Both the position numbers and the translations under genes were made by a program. 57,688 nucleotides of DNA. Source: UBA3496 sp964558115. Lineage in GTDB: Bacteria; UBA8248. The stretch spans positions 1 to 57,688 of the forward strand of contig CAZLCI010000004.1 in NCBI GenBank assembly GCA_964558115.1, given 5' to 3'. This document shows, in pieces, positions 52,328-57,688 of this stretch; within the stretch, counting starts at the first letter, position 1, and every line of letters begins with the position of its first letter. The notes below the pieces were generated by a model. The model was given only the letters and a program-made list of their open reading frames with translations. It ran no database searches and was not told the DNA's origin.

Positions 52328-53104
52328 TTGTCTAGTGAAATCACATATCGTATTTTTTCGCTCTGTCAGGGTTGGCGTGAATGTGACGCTTCATTTCTAT
52401 TATATCTTTCAGATATAGGTAGAAAAGCAAAATTGCCTTACTTTTTTTGGTTGTTAGTTCCAAACAATGGTAAATCATCTCCTGTTTTGGTAGACACTGG
52501 TTTTATGGAAGGTCATTATAAGAACAGATATTTAGATTATAATGATTATAAAAAGCCAGTAGAACTTCTAAAAAATTTTAATATCAGACCAAGCGATATA
52601 AAGAATGTGATTATTTCTCATCTACACTGGGACCACTTTTCGGCGAATCGTATTTATGCATCTGCTACTTTTCATATCCAAAAAAAAGAGATTGATTTTT
52701 GGAGAGGCAATTTTTCTGATTACCATTTTTTAAACCATTTTTTAGCAGATTTGAAAGATTTAGAATCGTTAGAGGAAAATAAGCAAATTGAAATTGTAAA
52801 TGGAGACTTAGATATTTTTGATGGCATTTCAGTACATCATGTTGGTGGACATTCGCCTGGTTTGCAAATTATAAGAGTGAGAACTTTAAAAGGGTGGGCG
52901 GTACTAGCGGTAGATTCTGCCTATGTTTTTCGTAGTTTTGAATCTATGATTCCTCCTGGGATTCATGTACACGTAGACGAAGCTTTAGCCGCACTAGACA
53001 AGGTAAAAGATTTGGCAGATAGCCCAAAACTGATTTTCCCCGGCCATGATTCAGAGACATTATCTATACCTGAATTTGCTAGTGGAGTTAGACAATTAGT
53101 TTAG
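52328..53104 (+). CDS. MBL-fold metallohydrolase (lactonase/hydrolase type)
   Basis: 258 residues from TTG 52328, which has GGGAGA 9 nt upstream (TTG 52313 in the same frame is the alternative). Contains the full metal motif HLHWDH (98-103), the Asp strand AVDSAY and final FPGHDSE His, so unlike the two MBL paralogues at 12491-14151 it should be active. Resembles AHL-lactonase-like hydrolases; substrate unknown. Divergent from the mrp operon. Confidence 0.87.
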   Translation: MSSEITYRIFSLCQGWRECDASFLLYLSDIGRKAKLPYFFWLLVPNNGKSSPVLVDTGFMEGHYKNRYLDYNDYKKPVELLKNFNIRPSDIKNVIISHLHWDHFSANRIYASATFHIQKKEIDFWRGNFSDYHFLNHFLADLKDLESLEENKQIEIVNGDLDIFDGISVHHVGGHSPGLQIIRVRTLKGWAVLAVDSAYVFRSFESMIPPGIHVHVDEALAALDKVKDLADSPKLIFPGHDSETLSIPEFASGVRQLV

Positions 53105-53155
53105 ATTTATATTTTTTAAAAATATTTAATTTTGTAATGTTTTTTTGAGGTTTAT

Positions 53156-53587
53156 ATGAAAAAAATGATTGAACATGTAGCTTTGAGAGTTACCGATTTA
53201 AATCGGTCTATTGTTTTTTATCGAGATATTATGGGTTTTTCTCCAGTTGGTAGAAGAAAAATTTCCAATGGTGAGATCGAGCAAATTGTATTTAGAGTAG
53301 GCGAAGATGTTTTAGTTTTATTTTTTTCTGAAAATTTTATATCTGAAAACCTTTCTTCTAAAAGTGGAGTTGATCACGTAGCTTTTTCACTTGAGGAAAA
53401 TGAATATTTTCGGTTGATTGAAAGATTAAAAGATAATGATATCAAAGTACATAGGGGAGAGGAAAGAAACTTAGGTGCTTTTGGTATTGGGTATGCAACC
53501 TATTTTTATGATCCTGATAATATAGAAATTGAAATTAAAAGGTATGAGAATCCACCAGAGCAACCTTCTATGGAATGGTACGATTGA
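53156..53587 (+). CDS. Glyoxalase/VOC-family protein
   Basis: 143 residues in two beta-alpha-beta repeats: IEHVALRVTDLNRSIVFYRDIMGF at the start and VDHVAFSLEENEYFRLIERLKDN in the middle, ending YFYDPDNIEIEIKRYE. Metal-ligand candidates are His7, His in DHVAF and Glu in DNIEIEI. Could be a lyase, dioxygenase or fosfomycin-resistance-like protein. ATG has GAGGTT about 5 nt upstream. Followed by a short terminator. Confidence 0.87.
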   Translation: MKKMIEHVALRVTDLNRSIVFYRDIMGFSPVGRRKISNGEIEQIVFRVGEDVLVLFFSENFISENLSSKSGVDHVAFSLEENEYFRLIERLKDNDIKVHRGEERNLGAFGIGYATYFYDPDNIEIEIKRYENPPEQPSMEWYD

Positions 53588-53605
53588 AACTCAGTGAGTT
53601 TTTTT
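53587..53605 (+). terminator. Short hairpin terminator after the VOC gene
   Basis: AAACTC (53587-53592), loop AGT, GAGTTT (53596-53601), then TTTT. It directly follows the TGA of the VOC gene and lies in the gap before the convergent msrB. Confidence 0.5.
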
Positions 53606-53987
53606 ATTTCTGTCTAAAATCAAGAGAGGCAGAATTAATACAATAACGAAGACCTGTAGGTTTAGGTCCATCCGGAAAAACATGTCCCAGGTGTGCATTA
53701 CAAGAAGCACATCTAGTTTCTATTCTTGTCATTCCATGTGAATTATCTTCAATTTCTTTTACATTTTTTGATTCGATAGACTCCCAAAAACTAGGCCAAC
53801 CAGTTCCGGAATCAAATTTGGTTTTCGAATGAAAAAGTTCTATGCCACAACAAATACAAACATAGGTTCCGTCATCATGTGAATCCCAATATTTTCCGGA
53901 GAAAGGCGGTTCTGTTCCACATTGCTGTGTTACTCTATATTGTTCAGGAGTAAGTTTATCTTCTAAATTTTCCTTGGAATCTTCCAT
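53604..53987 (-). CDS. msrB: Peptide methionine-(R)-S-oxide reductase
   Basis: 127 residues from ATG 53987 (AAAGGAAA upstream; an in-frame start at 54032 would extend into the M20 gene). Catalytic Cys116 in RYCINSASL, zinc cysteines Cys44, 47, 93 and 96 (CICC, CASC), and GTGWPSFW. It is the Cys form, not a selenocysteine form, although the organism seems to use selenocysteine. Reduces methionine-R-sulfoxide in proteins. Downstream of and close to the M20 peptidase gene. Confidence 0.92.
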   Translation of the reverse strand: MEDSKENLEDKLTPEQYRVTQQCGTEPPFSGKYWDSHDDGTYVCICCGIELFHSKTKFDSGTGWPSFWESIESKNVKEIEDNSHGMTRIETRCASCNAHLGHVFPDGPKPTGLRYCINSASLDFRQK

Positions 53988-54009
53988 TGTATATTTCCTT
54001 TCATTACTT

Positions 54010-55272
54010 TTATGTACAAATTTTGAGTGCAAGATTTAGAAAAACTCTACTCGCAATTTCAAGGTCATCTTCATGAATATGTTCTCCTGCATCGTGCATA
54101 TACTGTCCTTTTTTTTCCACTTCTGGATGTACTCTAAAACCAGGACCATAGCATATACAGGGTATCCCATAATGATTAAAGTGAGTAGCATCTGCTCCGG
54201 GTCTTCTAGCAATAAAATCTGGAAAAGATTTTGTGATTTCATTATGCGAACTGTTTAAATTTTGGACAATTTCTTCTTCTGGCGCTACATATGTAGCGGG
54301 ATCAGTAACGTAGAAGTCTAATGATGCTTCATCTTCTCCCGTTTTTTTTGAAAGTTTACTAAGTACCTTTCTAATTTCACGGCGAATATCTTCTATTTTT
54401 TGTCCAGGAAGAATACGTATATCAAGATAAAGACTTGCTTCTACAGGATTTCTCGATAATCTCCATGGCCATCCTCCGCGGATGGAAGAGATATTTACAC
54501 TAGGTTTTTCCCCCATAAATTCTCTAGATTTGACAAATTTCGGAATCCATTTCTCTATTGCGGCTTGAACTTTGTGAATAGATCTGATTGCATTCTTAAT
54601 TCCTGGCCTATGAGCCATCGCACTATGACTAACTGTCCCAAATGTGGAAATTTTTGCCCAAATAACACCTAAATTTGCATTTGAAATGCGAAGACCTGTT
54701 GGTTCTGCTAATATTGCATAATCTGCAGTTACACCGTGAAGAACAAGATGTCTAGAGCCAGTACCATAGCCTGCCATCTCCTCACCGCGAAATTCTTCAA
54801 TGGCTGCTTTTTCTATTTCTCCAACAACTCCCGCAAAAATAAGGTCCCCCTTTAAGAGTATCTTTTCTTTTTGTATTGCTTCAAATGCAACTAAAGCGGA
54901 TGCTAACCCCCCTTTCATATTGTTTGCACCTAATCCCCAAATCCAGCCATTCTTATAGACTCCTTTGGGTTTAAAGCCTTCTCCAACTAGGTATTCTTCG
55001 TTCCCATCATATGAAGTATCCATATGGCCAGTGAACATAAGATTAGAGCCGGTTCCATTTCCCGAAATAGTGCCTATTGCATTAGGTCTATCCAGACTTA
55101 CTTCTTGTAAAGTAGTCCTTGCTCCGGAACTTTTCATTCTGTTAACAAGGTACTGAGCTAAAGCTTTTTCCCCCGAAGTTGGACTAGGGATATCTACTAA
55201 ATCTATTAGGGTATCTCTCAATATTTTCTTCTTGATATGTTTCGCACATTTTTTAAAAAGGGAACTTTCCAT
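54010..55272 (-). CDS. M20-family metallopeptidase/amidohydrolase (ArgE/DapE type)
   Basis: 420 residues. Metal motifs: FTGHMDTSYDG (His), LGANNMKGGLAS (the bridging Asp of the usual G-x-x-D-M-K-G is Asn here), VVGEIEKAAIE (acidic pair displaced compared with the usual DEE), LAEPTG, and the last His in ATHFNHYGIP. The dimerisation domain is around residues 205-320. Catalysis may be altered or use different ligands. ATG has GAGGA 8 nt upstream. In line with msrB. Confidence 0.86.
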   Translation of the reverse strand: MESSLFKKCAKHIKKKILRDTLIDLVDIPSPTSGEKALAQYLVNRMKSSGARTTLQEVSLDRPNAIGTISGNGTGSNLMFTGHMDTSYDGNEEYLVGEGFKPKGVYKNGWIWGLGANNMKGGLASALVAFEAIQKEKILLKGDLIFAGVVGEIEKAAIEEFRGEEMAGYGTGSRHLVLHGVTADYAILAEPTGLRISNANLGVIWAKISTFGTVSHSAMAHRPGIKNAIRSIHKVQAAIEKWIPKFVKSREFMGEKPSVNISSIRGGWPWRLSRNPVEASLYLDIRILPGQKIEDIRREIRKVLSKLSKKTGEDEASLDFYVTDPATYVAPEEEIVQNLNSSHNEITKSFPDFIARRPGADATHFNHYGIPCICYGPGFRVHPEVEKKGQYMHDAGEHIHEDDLEIASRVFLNLALKICT

Positions 55273-55383
55273 ATAAAAATCCTCAGTGTCTTTTTTTGAT
55301 AAGACTTATAGATTAACATGAGAATCTTACATCCGGAAATGTTTAAATCTAGTTTAAAATTCTAAATCAGAAGAGGTCTCAAT

Positions 55384-56775
55384 CTGAAAAATTCTTCACC
55401 AACTATTTCGAAAAAATACGATTATACAATTGGTCCTATCGGAAAAGGTATTAAACGTCTCGTAGTTCCGATGTTTTTCGAGAGATTAGTAAGAAGTTTT
55501 GATGGTGTATTTGAGATTTTCTGGATTGGGATACTTGGGCCAAAAGCTCTTGCAGCATATTCTTTAGGGTATTTATTTATTCTTTTTCTAAGATCTTTCG
55601 GTATGGGTATTCGAATTGCAGGACAATCCCTTGTTGCTCATGCAGTTGGTTCAAAAGATTTTGAAAAAGCCTCTGTTGTTTCTGCTCAGATGATAATCTT
55701 GTTATTCGCATACTCTGTGACTCTTTCATTGTTCGGTTTTTTCCTAACCCCTTTTATTATTTCAATTATGAATCTTGATACAGAGGTGACCGGTTTTGCA
55801 CTCGATTATATGAAATCAGGTTTTATTTCTTTGATTGCGATAGAAGCTATGTTTGTTTTTGGCAGTGTTTTTAGAGGTACTGGTGAGCCAGGTATTTTAG
55901 TTGTTTCTATGATAGCAGGAACGATTGTTTCTGTAATAGCAATGCCACTGTTCATGTTTGGTTTTGGTTCTTTTGAAGGAATAGGTATTGCAGGGAGTTT
56001 TTTTGGATTAGGTCTCGGAAGATTGATCGGATTCCTAATTATGCTTTTCTATTTACTTAAAGGATGGTCTCAAGTTTTTTTGAAACTTAGATTTTTTCGT
56101 CCAAATCTCGGAATAATCTCTTCGATCCTTTCAATTGCCTGGCCTGCAACAGTACAAAATCTTTTAGAAAGAGGTTCATATCTTTTGCTTCTTAGAATAC
56201 TAACTCCTTTCGGAGCAGACGCTCTGGCTGCTTGGGGAGTGGGTAACAGAGTTACGATGATTGCCCGTTTGCCTTGTTTTGGTCTTCAGGGATCTACGAG
56301 AACTCTGGTGGGGCAAAATCTTGGAGCATCTAAGCCAAATCGCGCGGTAAGAACAGTACAATATACTTTAACAATTCTTGTTGGGATAATGGGTTTTCTT
56401 TCGATAGCTCAATTTTTATTTTCTAGAGATATCTCTATTTTTTTTGGTCTAGTTGGCAGTTCGACTTCGGTTGCTTCTTTTGCGCTTCGTGTTTTTTCCT
56501 TTGGACTGATTATGGAATCAATAAGAAGAGTTATGGCTGGAGCATTTCAGGGAGCAGGAAATTCGAAACCTCCAATGCTGACTCAAATTATTATAAGCTG
56601 GATTCTTATGCTTCCTGCTGCATTTTATCTTTCTAACTCAACCGGATTGCGCGAGGAAGGAGTATGGTTTGCTATGCTTCTTGCGCAATGCACGGGTGGG
56701 TGTATTTTATTTTTATGGTTTTTTTCGTGGATGAAAATCAAAACTTCAGTAAATCTAGGAAGTAAAAATGTTTAA
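55384..56775 (+). CDS. MATE-family efflux transporter
   Basis: 463 residues from CTG 55384, about twelve membrane segments. The upstream in-frame codons YTIGPIGKGIKRLVVPMFFER match the typical MATE N-terminus ('l..gpi.k.l..lalP'), so ATG 55471 is internal. CTG 55384 has AGAGGT 7 nt upstream; the frame is closed by TAA 55363-55365. The two homologous halves are visible (GSVFRGTGEPGILVVSMIAGT and GAFQGAGNSKPPMLTQIIISW). Exports cationic or toxic compounds against Na+ or H+, consistent with the Mrp Na+ cycle. Confidence 0.87.
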   Translation: MKNSSPTISKKYDYTIGPIGKGIKRLVVPMFFERLVRSFDGVFEIFWIGILGPKALAAYSLGYLFILFLRSFGMGIRIAGQSLVAHAVGSKDFEKASVVSAQMIILLFAYSVTLSLFGFFLTPFIISIMNLDTEVTGFALDYMKSGFISLIAIEAMFVFGSVFRGTGEPGILVVSMIAGTIVSVIAMPLFMFGFGSFEGIGIAGSFFGLGLGRLIGFLIMLFYLLKGWSQVFLKLRFFRPNLGIISSILSIAWPATVQNLLERGSYLLLLRILTPFGADALAAWGVGNRVTMIARLPCFGLQGSTRTLVGQNLGASKPNRAVRTVQYTLTILVGIMGFLSIAQFLFSRDISIFFGLVGSSTSVASFALRVFSFGLIMESIRRVMAGAFQGAGNSKPPMLTQIIISWILMLPAAFYLSNSTGLREEGVWFAMLLAQCTGGCILFLWFFSWMKIKTSVNLGSKNV

Positions 56776-56957
56776 AAAAATTGGTCATATAGGTTGAACT
56801 CAGATTATATCGAAAAAGTGAGACAGATGGGATGTTAATCAGAATTTGATTCATATCTCAAAATAGAAGGGGTAAAGAAGAATGTTTTAATTAAATTTGC
56901 ACATGATTTTTGAACTTTATCTTTAGAAGATGTAATTTCCATTATTGCAGGTAAGAT
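56776..56957. other. Intergenic stretch with possible gene remnant
   Basis: Between the MATE gene and the convergent amidohydrolase. On the plus strand one frame reads LNSDYIEKVRQMGC, stop (TAA), SEFDSYLKIEGVKKNVLIKF, AHDF, stop (TGA), TLSLEDVISIIAGKI, stop. The residues look more like protein than the other frames, so it may be a decayed 3' end of a gene. Nothing else is seen here. Confidence 0.25.
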
Positions 56958-57688
56958 TTAAATTTTCACACTTTTTTTCGATAGTTCTAATAGAGCAAAT
57001 GCTGTCACTTCCGCTCCTTTAACCATATCACCAAAGTGAGTGAATTCTTCCGGTGTATGTGACAATCCTTTAACTGAAGGGATAAAAATCATCCCCATAG
57101 GGCATAATTTTGCCATCCTGCATGCATCATGTACTCCACCGCTTGAGAGTTTGAGAGATGTGAATCCAGCTTTTTTAGAAGCTCTTGTCAGAATAGACTG
57201 AATTTTTTTTGCAGTTGGACAGACTGGAAGTTTCAATACGTGTTTCATAATACCAGTAACGTTTCTTTTCTGCTTTATTTCGAGTAGTTTTTTTCTCATT
57301 CTTTCTAGAATTCTTTTAAGAATTGCATCATTTTTTCCTCTAAGATCGAATGAAATTTCTGTTTCTCCAGGAACAATTGATATCCATCCCGGCCTTGTGT
57401 TAATTTCACCAAATGTAATAGTCAGTCTCTGACTCTCAGGAGCATTTTTTACCATGGACTCCATTTCAAGCATAAACTCTGCTGCGGCCATAGAAGAATC
57501 TCTTCGGTAAGGCATTGGTTGCCCTCCTGAATGAGCAGAAACTCCTTTAAATATAATTTGCCCTCTTATGTAACCTACAACGAGATCCACTACTCCAATA
57601 GAAACTTTATTTTTTTCTAGAACAGGTCCTTGTTCTATATGAAGTTCTAGAAAAGATTTTATAGATTTTTTTTGTAAAATAGAGGTTC
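56958..57688 (-). CDS. Allantoate amidohydrolase / N-carbamoyl-amino-acid hydrolase family (M20), partial
   Basis: Minus-strand frame open to the window edge, so the N-terminus lies beyond it. Upstream of the first in-window GTG the frame reads KSFLELHIEQGPVLEKNKV, the family's hallmark ELHIEQGPVLE; then IFKGVSAHSGGQPMPYRRDS (substrate Arg region), SGGVHDACRMA (usual SGAGHDA) and MGMIFIPSVKGLSHTPEEFT. These enzymes release ammonia or carbamoyl groups from allantoate, ureidoglycine or N-carbamoyl amino acids. Substrate here is not known. Confidence 0.88.
   Translation of the reverse strand, partial: TSILQKKSIKSFLELHIEQGPVLEKNKVSIGVVDLVVGYIRGQIIFKGVSAHSGGQPMPYRRDSSMAAAEFMLEMESMVKNAPESQRLTITFGEINTRPGWISIVPGETEISFDLRGKNDAILKRILERMRKKLLEIKQKRNVTGIMKHVLKLPVCPTAKKIQSILTRASKKAGFTSLKLSSGGVHDACRMAKLCPMGMIFIPSVKGLSHTPEEFTHFGDMVKGAEVTAFALLELSKKSVKI

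Noticed and set aside
53585..53640. Possible UGA readthrough of the VOC gene
   Set aside because: The codons after TGA 53585-53587 have no redox context or homology and form a short terminator hairpin.
56768..56830. Possible small selenoprotein starting at ATG 56768 (MFKKIGHIG-UGA)
   Set aside because: Two UGAs in a short frame, no Cys/Sec motif, no homology and no convincing hairpin.

Overview
The window is AT-rich, almost fully coding DNA with short intergenic gaps. No tRNA, rRNA, CRISPR array, insertion sequence or phage gene was seen. Many genes start with TTG behind a good ribosome-binding site. The content is transport, small-molecule catabolism, a complete Mrp-type Na+/H+ antiporter operon and UGA-containing redox genes. 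This suggests a marine, Gram-negative, heterotrophic bacterium that uses selenocysteine. A SAR324 or deltaproteobacterial-type lineage is my guess only; no taxonomic marker is present.

Layout. 1-235: tail of a SAM methyltransferase. 370-7192: sugar-type ABC transporter (binding protein, two permeases, ATPase), a Gfo/Idh/MocA dehydrogenase and a threonine-synthase-like PLP enzyme. 7324-12480: second ABC importer of the ferric-iron/2-component-permease type (binding protein, fused permease, ATPase) plus a HisC-like aminotransferase; a strong hairpin separates the binding protein from the rest. 12491-18524 (minus strand): two MBL-fold proteins with eroded metal sites, a second Gfo/Idh/MocA protein, a cupin, an EamA transporter and an acetolactate-synthase-like TPP enzyme. 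18735-23941 (plus): fumarylacetoacetate-hydrolase-family protein, Baeyer-Villiger monooxygenase, alpha/beta hydrolase, an OsmC-family gene with in-frame UGA, and an aldo/keto reductase. 23959-35030: EamA and MFS transporters, two SDRs, an alpha/beta hydrolase, an AhpD-like gene with in-frame UGA next to an amidase, a Sel1/EF-hand protein, an acyl-CoA dehydrogenase and a DapA-family lyase. 35067-45544: DUF188 protein, SleB-type hydrolase, nadA-nadC, M24 peptidase, sulfurtransferase, D-2-hydroxyacid dehydrogenase, 7Fe-type ferredoxin, DUF6282-like protein, D-threonine-aldolase-like enzyme, cyclase-family hydrolase. 45549-52189 (minus): alpha/beta hydrolase and mrpABCDEFG. 52328-end: MBL hydrolase, VOC protein, msrB, M20 peptidase, MATE transporter and a partial allantoate-amidohydrolase-family enzyme cut by the window edge.

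The most important observation is that two genes that look split are each a single frame crossed by one UGA. In the OsmC-family gene (22500-23057) the UGA replaces the first redox cysteine; in the AhpD-like gene (28437-29018) it replaces the second cysteine of the CxxC motif, giving CxxU. Each UGA is followed, about 20 nt later, by a hairpin whose apical loop begins with G, as expected of bacterial SECIS elements. I read both as selenoproteins. No selenocysteine machinery (selA, selB, selC, selD) is in the window.
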